DNA of 64,000 nucleotides from Rachycentron canadum (lineage: Eukaryota > Chordata > Actinopteri > Carangiformes > Rachycentridae). Under the pieces are notes generated by a model. It was not told where the DNA came from and ran no database searches. It worked only from the letters and a program-made list of their open reading frames with translations. Numbering within the stretch: the stretch's first letter is position 1; each line of letters begins with the position of its first letter. Shown here one piece after another: positions 24,777 to 36,199 of the stretch. A program made the translations under genes and the position numbers. Location of the stretch: the NCBI GenBank assembly GCA_038496675.1, contig CM076653.1:22104252-22168251 (forward strand). Reading direction: 5' to 3'.

Positions 24777-25101
24777 TCTGATCTGACAAAATGACAACCA
24801 CGCACAAAACATACGCTTTATTTGTTTTCCACTCCACAAACTTACAACTGTGAACACATTTTTTTTAAGATTCATAATGTGTTGAGCCAGGTACGTCTAT
24901 GTCCTCTTTCACACACACATACACACACACACACACACACACAGAAAGAGAGATACAGATAGAGAGAAAGAGAGAGAGAGAGATACACACACAAATGTAC
25001 AAACAGAGTCTGGAAATGTTTCACTTTTCTGCCGGGAACAACAACCTGCCAAAACACTGATGGTGCATGAGATCTTTGTCATGCATTCATACTCACTCCA
25101 T

Positions 25102-25103
<2 letters not shown>

Positions 25104-25161
<58 letters not shown>

Positions 25162-25172
25162 GCGCGCACACA
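25104..25172. repeat. (CA)n-(CG)n alternating purine-pyrimidine array
   Basis: A CA array of about 55 bases runs into CGCGCGCG (about 25159-25167) and then CA again, giving about 69 uninterrupted alternating bases. Confidence 0.95.
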
Positions 25173-27030
25173 GGGACTTGCACCCACACAAGTATTTGTA
25201 TACTCAAATCTGTCCAGGCACATACACACACACATGCACTGTAGGTGTTTACACTTACAGACTGACACCCAAGTTTGAATCACATGGAGGCAGAAGTCAA
25301 CAAAGAGCTGGGTACTGCCAGATGGTGTGTGTAATGTGTGTGATTACTTCTTTGGTGTTTTTGATCTGTGATGTTGCCTTGCGTGTGTGTGTCTGCATGT
25401 GTGTTTGTTTGTGCGTAGATGTGTGGGCGATCAGTCCTGCCTTGTGTTTTCCACGTCTGCAGCCGTTGGATTGCTCCCTGAACTGCAGGCCAAAGACCTT
25501 GTTTACCACCAGCCATGACTTTGTGGGAAAAAAAAAAACAAAAAAAAAAACCAGACTTGATTTTTGCAAATACCCCCAAATATCTTAAATTGCAGGAAAA
25601 TGCATGAAAATTGAGCATTGTTCAGAAAAAAAAAAAAAAAAAATCTGTCATTTTTCTCTCTACCAATTGCGAGATCATAAGCTTCTCGGCTGTCATGTTA
25701 TGTGTGATAGCAGCCTTTTAAAGATTTTTTTTTCTGTCTTTATTTCTAAAGTCTCCTGTCCCAATAGAGTTTGATGTGAGGCTGTCAGGCGAGCTAGTCT
25801 CTGTTCTCTTCTTCTCACTGACAGAAGCAGTTGGCTGACAGAGACTCTCCTGATGGTGACAACTAAATGATCTCTTCTTTATTAAACACCTCTTACTATC
25901 TCTCCATCGCTCCCTGACTACCTCGCTTCCTCTTCGCCTTCAGTGTCTTTTTTATCTTTTGACTGACTGCTCTCCCTCTCCTCGTCTATTTCTTATTCCT
26001 CAGAGTCTCTTGCACCCTCCCCTTGCTTTTTTTTTTTCACCTACTCTGCTCGTCACCTCCTGCGTTGTATCTTCTCCTGGTTTCTCTATTGTTTTTGCCT
26101 CCCTCCACAGTCTTACTTTTTTTTTTTTTTTTACTCTAAAAGGGTGTAGGGAATATACTTCCATCCCTCACCGGAGTGCCTCCAGCCAGTCAGCCAGCTT
26201 GTCAGGCTGTCAATCTGCTTGATAGTCACTCAGCCAGTCAGTCAGTCATTGTGCAGCAGTGTTAAAACATTAATTAAAAAGTCTCATCCACGGAGCCAGG
26301 CAGTGATCCAGGCTGATCTCAGCGATTCAAGCTTTCTGGCTCAGACTCCTGCCCCCCACACCCCCAACCCCCATTTTCCTCCCTCCTCCCTCCTCATACC
26401 TTCACCGCCTCTGTTTCTTCTTCCTCTCTTTCCAGGAGGAATGAAAGGCTGGGCTGATAAGAAACATTATTAACTTCTTTCTGAGAACAGAGAGCTGGAG
26501 AATAGAAGTGGGATTGAGAGGAAAATAAGGAAAGAAGACAAAGAGAGAGGCAGGGGTGTCAAACATAAGAAAGAGAGAGAGTTAGTGAAACGGACAGGAG
26601 ACATTAAAAGTTGGCAGAGAGAACAGCTTGAAAGAGGTATGGATGTTGTCTGCTTCTCTTATAGGCCCTTCTAGCGGGATTGGGTGCCATACAGATGTCT
26701 GGTTATTATCATCATTTATGAGACAGCACAGTCTGTGTTCTGAGGCCTGTGGTAAGGATTTGAAATAGATAAGGACAGAATGGATAGATATGAGAGCAGA
26801 TAGTAACTCTACTGTGATAAGGTGGACTCAACACCACGAAAAAATGTGTAAGGATTCGTTTTTGTTCAATGCTGTCTCATTTTGAATTCATCAAAACATT
26901 TTTACATTTGCAATTCTAAAATGGTTTTAAGGAGGTGGTTGCATTTGTATTTCTCTAATTTAGAGTAATCTGCTATAACCGCATAACCATGTAACCACTT
27001 CCAAAGATTTAGCAAGACTAGGAGGCTACC

Positions 27031-28010
27031 GCTGTGCTGTGAACTAAATGCTTATCCCAGCATGCTAACTTTCTTAATACTAACATCCTGATGTTACGTT
27101 GGCATAAACACACAGGTTAGCATATTAGCATGCAAACATTTGATAATTAACTCAAAAACAAAAGGATTGATAATTCAAATTCAAGATCCAGGGACTTAAA
27201 TTTCCCAAGAACAAATATCCAAAAACTTTCCCAGGGACTAAACTTCCCTCAGTGTGTTGTGATTTGTGTTTCTATATCAGGGCCAAGGCCTTAGGGAGAT
27301 TAAGCTAAAGTGCACTGCTCACCAATTGTATGTACAGTGTTTGAACTTTTGTCTGCCACAAAAGTGGGCAACAAAGCCTGAACTTTGTTGATGGAGCATC
27401 AGTCATAAAATCTTTTGGGCTGCTACATCCTGATTTTTATAATCCACAAGCTACAAGCATAACAATGTGTTGGCAGTTTTAGGTTTTGTTTTTTTTTTAA
27501 TGGTCGGTGTAAAACACTGCTGTGGAAAACCTTAGCACAATTGACCAATCAGCAATATTCAGCACCTGAAGCCCCACCCCCAAAAGTTCCTGAACCTTCA
27601 GAGAGGGAAAAACAGAACCCTTATGTGTGGTAAACCTCCCTGCTACTTATTTCAGACCCAGGTTCAACCCGTGGAAACACAGGTACACAAACTGACCTCC
27701 TCAAAAGATTCCTGTTCCCTGGGGAAAGTTTTTGTGGTGGAAACAGACTTTTAGATTAAATTTGGCACAGGGGATATCTGTACCAATGTTCATTACAATC
27801 CATTACAATAGCTGTTGAGACGATTCAAACATATGAAAACCTTGATGGAAGGTCATCAGGATTCATCCTCTGAGGAACATTGATGTCAGCAACAAATTTC
27901 ATGGAAATCCATCCAGTAGTTGTTGAGATAGTTCAATCTGGGCCAACGAGTGGACCAACTGAATGACTGACACTGCCAACTTAGACCCACGGCATTAGCA
28001 TGGCTAACAT
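27031..28010. mobile_element. Decayed teleost interspersed repeat, interrupted
   Basis: Two segments resemble a very common fish repeat. 27031-27150 has the AGCATGCTAAC / TTAGCATATTAGCATGC portion. 27761-28010 has the portion with AAATTTCATGGAAATCCATC, GTTGTTGAGATAGTTCA and the terminal GGCATTAGCATGGCTAAC. Between them about 600 bases of unrelated sequence (27160-27760) look like a later insertion. Family recognition is from memory, and the class (probably a non-autonomous DNA transposon) is uncertain. Confidence 0.6.
27190..27755. mobile_element. MITE-like insert with inverted repeats
   Basis: CCAAAAACTTTCCCAGGGA (27219-27237) has its near-exact inverse at 27716-27738 (TCCCTGGGGAAAGTTTTTGTGG). 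Similar GGGACTT/GAAC words lie just outside and inside, as in fish Harbinger-type MITEs. There is no coding capacity. The exact ends and target duplication were not resolved. Confidence 0.45.
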
Positions 28011-28119
28011 CTCAGTTGAATTCAACTCAAAGGACAACCCATATGTCTTCAGATGTTATAAAAAAAAAACAGAATAAGTCGTTCAACATTTAACCGGGAT
28101 GTTTCATTGTTTTTTACAG

Positions 28120-28178
28120 ATATGGGAAGATTGTGTCAACAAAGGCCATTCTTGACAAGAACACCAATCAATGCAAAG
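28120..28178 (+). CDS. rbms3: rbms3 coding exon: middle of RRM1
   Basis: This 59-base exon completes the proline codon of the previous exon and encodes YGKIVSTKAILDKNTNQCK plus the first base of a glycine codon. This is the alpha1 to beta3 part of RRM1. NTNQCK is the RBMS3-like version; as I recall, RBMS1 has TTNKCK. The acceptor TTTTTTACAG ends at 28119 and the donor GTGAGT starts at 28179. The intron falls inside the RNP1 motif, between KG and YGFVDF. The length is not a multiple of three, so skipping would shift the frame. Introns of about 7.9 kb flank it on each side. Confidence 0.95.
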
Positions 28179-28675
28179 GTGAGTGAGTGAGCATCTGTTT
28201 TTTTTTTTGTTTTTTTTTTTTTTTTCAATCCATGGCGTAGTGTAGCCTTGCAAAGTCATCCTACACTTAACAATCTCAGATTTTGATCCGAGATCTGAGT
28301 CTGGAAAACATCAATTGAGAATTGATTGAACTTGGCAGCTTGAAGGCAGACCAATCACCGCAGCTATGGGGAGTGGTGCTGTTTTTATAAATCCCTTCCT
28401 CTTTTACTTTAAAAAAAAAAAATCTCAAATCAATCAACACCCAAAGGGTTTTAAAATAGGCTAAAATGTCTGTGTGAGGTAAACATTCAAACAGATTACT
28501 TCAGCTAGCTTGAGCCATCAGTTGTGCTTCTGTACGTGATGTGTTTGTATTACAGTTGTGTGTTTCAAGGTGGTATGGGTGTTTTTTTTCCATTGTATAC
28601 AGCAAAACAATATTGACTTCCATAATGACTGTGTCATCCTTTAATCTATTTAAATGATGCACTCCTGGAGTACTG

Positions 28676-28677
<2 letters not shown>

Positions 28678-28708
<31 letters not shown>
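28678..28708. repeat. T31 homopolymer
   Basis: An uninterrupted T run about 500 bases downstream of the second RRM1 exon. Another near-pure T tract lies at 28199-28225, about 20 bases after that exon's donor. Confidence 0.95.
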
Positions 28709-28712
<4 letters not shown>

Positions 28713-30400
28713 ATCTCTATGATGATGATTTCAGGATTGCACCCTAATGACACTCAGAGTTAAGACGCTTTTGAAAGCAAGATGTTGGCATTGTTGTCAT
28801 TGGCCAAATCAAAATGGAGAACACCATACAACAGCCACAATGTGTTTCAAATTGTCTCTGTGGTGAATGAGGCTCACTCAAGTGTCTTGTGATGAGAGTC
28901 TGCTTGATTGTTGGAGAGGTCTGAACAAAGCACTAATCAATATGATTGTAGTCGTCTGCTTGTGAGGAGAAGCACAAGAACATGTGTTCAGCATGATTGC
29001 TTCTCATCTGCCAGGCCTGCTCTCAAAAGGTACACTGGCATGGTTTAGGAAACAGCACAAATGCCCTGTAATCAGCGTATCAACTTCAATGGTGTGAGTG
29101 AGGGTAAAGCCGGTCTGATTGATACCGATGGCAGAGATGTAAATTTAGATTCTACGACCTAACCTGCTCTGATTACTTTGAATAAAATATTTTAAGAAAA
29201 TTATTGTAGTCCCACCTGCTTCAACATTATAATTGGGAAACCAAAACTTCTATGAATCCCCTCTGAAAAATGTTACTGTTCTTTTACTTGTTATTATCTT
29301 AGATCTTTCTAATTGGCCAGCTATATAAACCTGAAACGCTTCATCATTCCACTACCTGCTTTGCTATCACATAATCAAATAAAGCTTTGGGCTCTGAAAC
29401 CATATTGAAACGTCTGTCCAGACATCATTGCATCATGGCTGAAGGGATGACAGAAAATTCAGTAAACCCTGTGATAATTATCAATTATTCCTCCATTTTC
29501 TTAACTCATTAAATTTTATCGTCTGTGTTAGTTGAAACTGAGTGGTGAGAACCTCTTTCGGGACAGTCTGATGTTCATGACTTTTATGTTTGCCAATTAT
29601 GGTTTCAGACATCCTTTTAGTAAAATAAAAAAAAAAAAATCTCTTTTATTCAATATCACATTGCAGATCAACTTACAACCTCACAAATGTCACATTACAT
29701 CTGAAAACACCATTTACAACTTTAACCAAAACAAACCTTGTAGTATTTAAGTACATTATGTATTTAAAGACTAGAATCCGCCATATCTATCTAATCCCAT
29801 AGATAGACTGAACTGCTCCTCGTAGTCTTTTCTGCTGATCCAAAAAAAATGTTGTCTCACACTAAGAATGACAGTGCAGTGATGCTGTTGCATTGTAATT
29901 AACATTGGCACTATTCATTTTAAGTCAACTCCAAATACACCGAAAATCCAAACTGCAAAATTACACTCCTTTTTTTATATCAAAAGCAGTGAATTTGCTA
30001 AAAACTAAAATGCCTAGTGTTGAGGCAATTAATTCAACTTTTTAGAAATAAAACAATATACTTTTAACCTGTTTTTTATATGGCTTCAGCAGGGGTAATA
30101 AGGCTTGGTGCTAAGAGCTATAGATAAGGTAGCTGTTGTCTGTAGTTGGTGTGCTGAGTGGCACACTATAAGAAAATAAAGTAACACCCACCATAATCCC
30201 AGAATATACTTTCTGCATTTGTATAACTGTGAGAGCCCATATGGTGTAAATTTCATCATCTGTCCTATATCTACAATGGTCTGTCTGTGTGAAGCCTGGA
30301 ATTTAAGACTGAACAGACAAGATGCACTGGAAAGTAAACAGGTAGGTTTATGCTGACACCCAAAGACAACTGACTGTCTCTTGGATTTCATTTTAAAATC

Positions 30401-30406
<6 letters not shown>

Positions 30407-30439
<33 letters not shown>
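30407..30439. repeat. A33 homopolymer
   Basis: An uninterrupted A run of 33 bases. No retroelement body is recognisable immediately 5' of it, so I do not call it a retrotransposon tail. Confidence 0.95.
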
Positions 30440-30442
<3 letters not shown>

Positions 30443-30575
30443 GAGCGAATGCAATTCTATGCCAGCACTAATAATGCAATGAAAGAAGACGTGACCTGTG
30501 ATTTAAACAGATGCAGGTCATCAGGGGCTCTCTATTACCCCAGATCCAAGCAGCAAGTTGACAGCCTGATTTAGT

Positions 30576-30605
30576 CATTCTGTCACATTCTGTCACATTC
30601 TGTGC
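30576..30605. repeat. 10-bp tandem repeat, three copies
   Basis: CATTCTGTCA repeated three times, the last copy ending GTGC. Confidence 0.85.
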
Positions 30606-32456
30606 GATAACGTTGGCGAACTAAGAATCAATACACTGCTTGAAGAGTCACCTGTGACGGTGCACCGCTGCAAGAATGAGCTGTAGTACTTGTGCACATA
30701 AACCACATGTTGGAAAAAAAGCAAAGAGTCAAATACAGATTAGCTAAAGATATACACAGGTAAAAGAGTCAGAGGGAGGCAGCTGTACCCCTGGGTGATG
30801 TACCCTTAAGAGAAAAGAGAAGAGTGCCTTGAAAGGTATGTGCATAGCAGCAATAAGGTAAGACTGTGTACCAGGAGTTGGCCTCATTATTTTCCGTGAA
30901 AACTGTGAATTTATGGGCAGATATGCAGAACTTATTTTGCAAATGTGTGAAAATCTGATAAAATACTTTTAAATTTGCCATTTCACAAACACCCAGTAGT
31001 TTAACTGATAGTTTTTTTGTTTTTGTTTTTTTTTTAAATTGTTTTGTCTTTTATTCGCTCAAAATTGTCACTTCCCTTAAAAGCCCCTGCTTTTAAAATG
31101 ATCTGCTCCTTTAGAATTAATCAAAACGGTATTTTATTGTGGAAGTGCGGAGCCTTCAGTGGGTGTTTGTTGGACAACATGACATTAGGGGGGTGATTGC
31201 AGGTAAACAGTAGTGGCCACCACATCTGGCAAAAAATGTCACACGAGGCCTTTATAAATACTAAACATCAGAGTGAGTGCTTCAAAATGCAAACCTATAC
31301 ATCCAGCTATAAATTTTTACTTATTGTTTCATGCACAAAATACCTAGAATGCAGCAGCTGCAGCGTGGGCGATTGTTTTTATGGAGCTGTACCCCCCATC
31401 AATAGTTTCACTGCTTGTAATGTAGACTTCATACATCTCTTAGCCAGTTGTTAACTCACAATGAAAGAGTTTCATTATCGGTCGACCATTAGAATGCCTT
31501 ACAACCGGATAAGTGTTGGTTTGATTGCAGAGGCATTCAGTTGGGACAAGATAAGTGCTTAGCGTGACTAAGAGAGTACAAATTGGCACAGAGAGTTCTC
31601 TTGGAAAGGGAGGGATGGATGGGAGGAGGCCCGGGGAGGTGAAAGGAGAGGGGTAAAAATAACCTGGGACTGACAGAAAAGGAAGGGGACCCTTTGAAAG
31701 TGATGATATAGCAGACAGCCTCTTGTTTTCAGGAAGATTTTGCAGGGAGGAGAGAGAGAGAGAGAGAGGGGGATAGAGAGCGTGAGAAAACTAGACAAAG
31801 AGACGGGTAAATAAATAAAGTCGCCTTCCTTTGCAGTCAGCAGGGCTTCTTTGCTTCTTTGTCCCAGAAAAGTTGATGTGTTTCTGTAGAACAATATGTA
31901 AATATGTGAATGTTTGGTGCATAGACGCATTAAAACACTATCCTGAGAATTACTGTTGAATTGTCTTTTCAGTGAACAAAGGAAGCAAAACTTTTGCTTC
32001 ATGCTCAGAAATAATGTAAAGATTTCCTTTGTAAAGTCCTCAGCTTTGTAGCGGGCAGCGACTCAATGTTAAGTACACTGACAGTTTTCTAGTTAGCAGT
32101 GTGGGAGCTCTGGGGGAGGGAGAGGGCACAGAGAACAGGATGGAGGAAGGAAGGGAGAGGAAACCACTTTAGATTGTAAAGGATTTCCATTTCCCAAAGA
32201 CAAGCACCCTCCCTCTCACTGTCTCCATGTCTCCTGCCTGTTCTGTGCCTCCCTCCCTCTCCTGTTGCTCATCTCATTTCTTCTCTCTCTCTCTTTCTCT
32301 CTGCCTGCCAGTCTCTCACTCCCCCCGACTCACTGCCCCTCCTCCCATTCCTCTTTTGCTCCGTCTCTCTCCTGTTCCCTCTGTACTCGGTTAGCCCATT
32401 CTAATGGCCCAAGGCCAGGAACCCTGGGAGCTCAGGAGATTAGATGGAAGCTTGGG

Positions 32457-32458
<2 letters not shown>

Positions 32459-32529
<71 letters not shown>
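32459..32529. repeat. (GT)35 microsatellite
   Basis: A perfect GT array of about 70 bases in the second RRM1 intron. Confidence 0.98.
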
Positions 32530-32530
<1 letters not shown>

Positions 32531-32954
32531 ATCTGTGCTTCCATCTGTGTCTGTGAGTGCATATGCGTGTGTGTTCATGTGTGTTTGCTCTGCGTAATAA
32601 AATGGTTTTTTTTTGTTTTTTTTTCATTCACAAGTGGAATATTTGCCAGGCCTGACTGAGCAAGATGGATTTTCATCTCTGTGTCATCATGAGTCCACAG
32701 ATGCGCCGAACAGTGCACACATGAGGGGGATTATATAATTCAGAGATATTATTTTCATTCTTCTGTTCTGTGGGAATATCCTTATCAGAAGAGCTATCAT
32801 TTACATCCACATGAAATGAGAGTTTTCACTGGATTAAAGGGGGTAGTGTATTGGTTATATGAAAATATACAAGTTACATACTGGGCAAAAATATTGATGT
32901 TGTAATTTGGCAAAGTGTCCATCATCTTGGAAGGCAGGCCTCTGCTCACAGACG

Positions 32955-33085
32955 CAGCAAGCTTCAGCCCAGCTGAAGTGTCCTTGAGCAAAACAATGAA
33001 TCCCTACCAGCTTCTGGGATATGTTCTGTCGCTGATACTTGACCTCTGACTTTGCTGAAGAGAGGGACAAATACATTTTCAGAAC
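32955..33085 (+). mobile_element. SINE-like repeat fragment
   Basis: The segment CAGCCCAGCTGAAGTGTCCT followed by TGAGCAAAACAATGAATCCC and an ACTTGACCTCTGAC stretch matches the body of a widespread teleost SINE as I remember it (AAGTGTCCTTGAGCAAGACACTGAA). No terminal repeats were resolved. Confidence 0.4.
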
Positions 33086-36000
33086 ACACAGATCTCACCT
33101 TGAGTGATGAATAGAGTCAAGCAAATGGCCAATTCTGTTCAAGGCTGATGTTCCATCACACCAAACTAGTCATAGAGACGAACACTAGAAGAAAAAAAAA
33201 ATTCCATATATCATTCATACCTATATAAGGTGAATAGTGTCTGGTGGTAGGTGTGACATGTCAGCGCTAAAACGTATTTAGATGTGAGGCCTCACTAACA
33301 TGTATAGAGCGAGGCTGGATTACACGTGCTACAAAAACACAATATTTTATTTAGAGAGTATATACACAGAAGCACAGGCACAGAAATACAAAGGACACAT
33401 TTGAGCTGAGCCTTCATAGTTTATGTGCAAATTACTGTAAACAGAGCTGCTCTAAGAAGTGGCTCCCAGTTACACTGCAGATTAAAATCTTAAACCTCTG
33501 GTTTGATTGTAAGCAAGCAATCAGGTAAAGTTTCTTCTTAGGGCCAAAGTTACCACCACATTTGGTGTGGTGCTGCTGATGTGTTATGAATATTCCACTT
33601 ACTTGTGTTGCTATTCCAGAAATGATGATTCATTTGGATAAATCATAAATCATGCCAAAGTTATACAGGGTTTTCATGTTTACACAGCGTACACCAGCTT
33701 TAATTTTATTTGTAAAGTATTTGTTTTTTTTCTGTGAAAACTTTTACTTTTTACATCATTGATAGATCCATTTGACTCATGTAAGACCACGAGGTTACTA
33801 ATGGTGGATAAAATTCAAATGTGTATGCAGACCTGCTGTATCATGGAACCCCCTGCTGCCCTCATATAACAGAAATATAATAATCTATAATGAATTTCAT
33901 GCTTAATTATTACACAGGGGCGAAATGGAAATGGTTAGATAAACCACTTAACAAATTAAGTACTCTAAATGAGTCAGTTTAAAAGTGTCACACCCACTGT
34001 CTAGTGTGGAGGCTAACATCTCAAAAATGAACTGAACTATTACTGATCTGAAATATCATGTATATCTTCCATAAGGGTTTGTGATATTAGTAACTTGTAT
34101 CGTTGCTACTCAGATAACTCATGTAGATCATTAGTTTTATGTAGCCACATTTATTTTTCCTTAAAGCACCAGCTTTACAAACGCATTTGTTCTTCATTTC
34201 CTCATGTTCAAGCTGTTACCATCAAACAAAAGGCCAGTGTTTTGTACTACTGGTGATTGAATTATCCATTGTGAGCCATGTTTCAGTTTTATTTTCCCGC
34301 TAACTACATGGATAGTCTATGGTTAAACAAACACCCATTAGTTGAAGTGTGAAATATGAGCGATGTGGAATTTTTCAAATGTATTTTTTTTGGAATGAGA
34401 GCATCTTGGCAGGCGACTGATGAATACTGTTTGTGAGTTCTCAATTAATTGTTTATTAACTTTTTTGGTGTGGATCTAATTACGTAAATGTAGATTAAGT
34501 GCAAAAAACATTGGATGCTTGTGCGTGTCATGTGTATAGAGGAGGTGCATGTCTGTGTGGACCTATGTTTGTCAGAGTCATTAATGTGTGCAGTATGTGT
34601 GTGTGTATGGGCTATAGTAAGAACTTTCCTGTGTGTTTGTGTTACCCTATTTTGGCTAAATTATGGGTTTCTCATTAGCAGCAGTATAAATATTTGTGTG
34701 TACAGCGCAGATCTTGCTGGGAAAGCAGCTTGCTGCCTTTGAACAATAAGAAAATCATCTGCTTATCAGCAAAGCTGAGTGCGGCTCCAAATCCTGGAAA
34801 AGACAGACAGACAAGAACAGATGTTAGGAATAAAGAGAGCGAGAGAGAGAGAGAGGAAGTGTATTCCCACATTTTGAACATGTTTACATTTAGGATTGTG
34901 ATCAGTGAGAGGCTTTTGAAATGCGGATCATTTAATTGTGTTAACATGCAGCCCACTCGAAACTACAGCTGGAATTCTAAAGCTGCTGTGCTTTCCAAAC
35001 ATTTTCTGTCTCAGGCTTAATACATGTGTGTCAATATCTCTCTTTTGGTCTCTTTCATGCACACAATCTTAGAACTATTCTTGCAAAAGTCTTTCTGTTT
35101 TCTTTGCAACCACCACACCCCCTTGCATAGAAACTGTCATTCATGGAGCAGACAGGCTGTGTCTTCTTTGCTTTTTTTTTTTTTTCTTGTGCCTCTTTGA
35201 CATCTCTTTCCAGCCCCACCCATGTGACCCAGTAAAACAGGGCGTATTACTGAAAGCAGAGATTGATATGTGTGTTCAGACCTTTTGTCCTTCCGCGCTT
35301 CCTGTAGGGCCCAAACAAGATCTCCAGAGCGTCAACAGTTTGACAGATACACTGTCCACATACACATACGTGCACACACAGACACGCACACAAAGTAATG
35401 CAGACCTTTCTGCAATAAAAAAGACTGGGGTACATTACCTGTGTGTCTTTATTTCTTCAAAGCAGACTCTGGACGACTTTAATTGCTGCATTAAATGCGG
35501 AGAATTTTCCAGCCTGTCACTGGTGCAGGGCCATTCAGCATTGACCGCTACGATAGGAGCACCACGTGTAATGATTTAGAGTACATGGACAAAATGAGCT
35601 CACATACAAGGCACTGAGGTACAGGACAGACAATAGGATGGCAGTGGATTTTACATGTAAAACTAAGGATTAATTCAGCATCGTTACTATAGATGTGATA
35701 CAGAATATGCTTACTTCTATGGACAATGTGATGGAGCAGCAGCATTATGAAATGGCCTACAGTGAAAGACATTGGAGTCATTACAAAACATTGTCATAAT
35801 TATGCTACAAAGAACTGTAATAAAGAGCTTGTGCAGACAATAGGAGATCTTTTGGATCATAAGCAAAAGTTGCTGTTCTTCATCGTTCATTGAAAACATT
35901 ACTTGATTTTGACATGTTTATTGGATTAATGCAGTGCTGAAAACGAGACAGGCTTGGATTTCTGGCAGAAATGAACACTAACTGGTTTTGCTCAGTCGTA

Positions 36001-36107
36001 TTAAAACCAATAAACCTGATATTCCGTTTATTCTTTATCTTTTTATCCTTTTACCCTCACTCTGCTCCTTCTTACCTCTGTGTTACCACTGCTGTGTGTG
36101 TTTACAG

Positions 36108-36199
36108 GCTATGGCTTTGTGGACTTTGACAGCCCTGCAGCAGCCCAGAAGGCTGTGGCCTCTCTCAAAGCCAGTGGAGTCCAGGCACAGATGGCGAAG
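36108..36199 (+). CDS. rbms3: rbms3 coding exon: RRM1 RNP1 and C-terminal helix
   Basis: This 92-base exon completes the split glycine codon and encodes YGFVDFDSPAAAQKAVASLK followed by ASGVQAQMAK. YGFVDF is the RNP1 core of RRM1, carrying the two aromatic residues that stack on nucleic-acid bases. The remainder is the alpha2/beta4 region, ending at the short inter-RRM linker. The acceptor TGTTTACAG ends at 36107 and the donor GTAAGC starts at 36200. It leaves in phase 0, so the junction with the next coding exon falls exactly at the RRM1-RRM2 linker (AK|QQEQDP), as in mammalian RBMS proteins. Confidence 0.95.

Larger units (their letters stand above)
20183..28119 (+). other. rbms3 intron within RRM1 (first, 7.9 kb)
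   Basis: The intron runs from donor GTGAGT at 20183 to the acceptor CAG ending at 28119. It contains a Tc1-like fossil (23188-24072), a CTCCT pentamer array (24700-24776), two CA arrays (about 24911-24943 and 25104-25172), pyrimidine-rich blocks (21360-21480, 25895-26120, 26370-26440), a purine-rich block (26480-26640) and a decayed teleost repeat with a nested MITE-like insert (27031-28010). I see nothing else in 20190-22900 beyond short CA runs (about 20880-20905, 22540-22585). Confidence 0.85.
28179..36107 (+). other. rbms3 intron inside RRM1 RNP1 (second, 7.9 kb)
   Basis: The intron is bounded by GTGAGT at 28179 and TTTACAG at 36107. It holds several long homopolymers (T tracts at 28199-28225 and 28678-28708, an A tract at 30407-30439), a 10-bp tandem triplet (30576-30605), a purine-rich/GA block (31600-31810) and a pyrimidine-rich block (32205-32400). 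A GT array (32459-32529) and a SINE-like piece (32955-33085) are also present. The remaining AT-rich sequence (28740-30080, 33090-36100) shows no recognisable gene. Confidence 0.85.

Noticed and set aside
30407..30439. A33 tract as the tail of a processed pseudogene or retrotransposon
   Set aside because: No coding or LINE/SINE body could be recognised on the 5' side, and no target duplication was visible.
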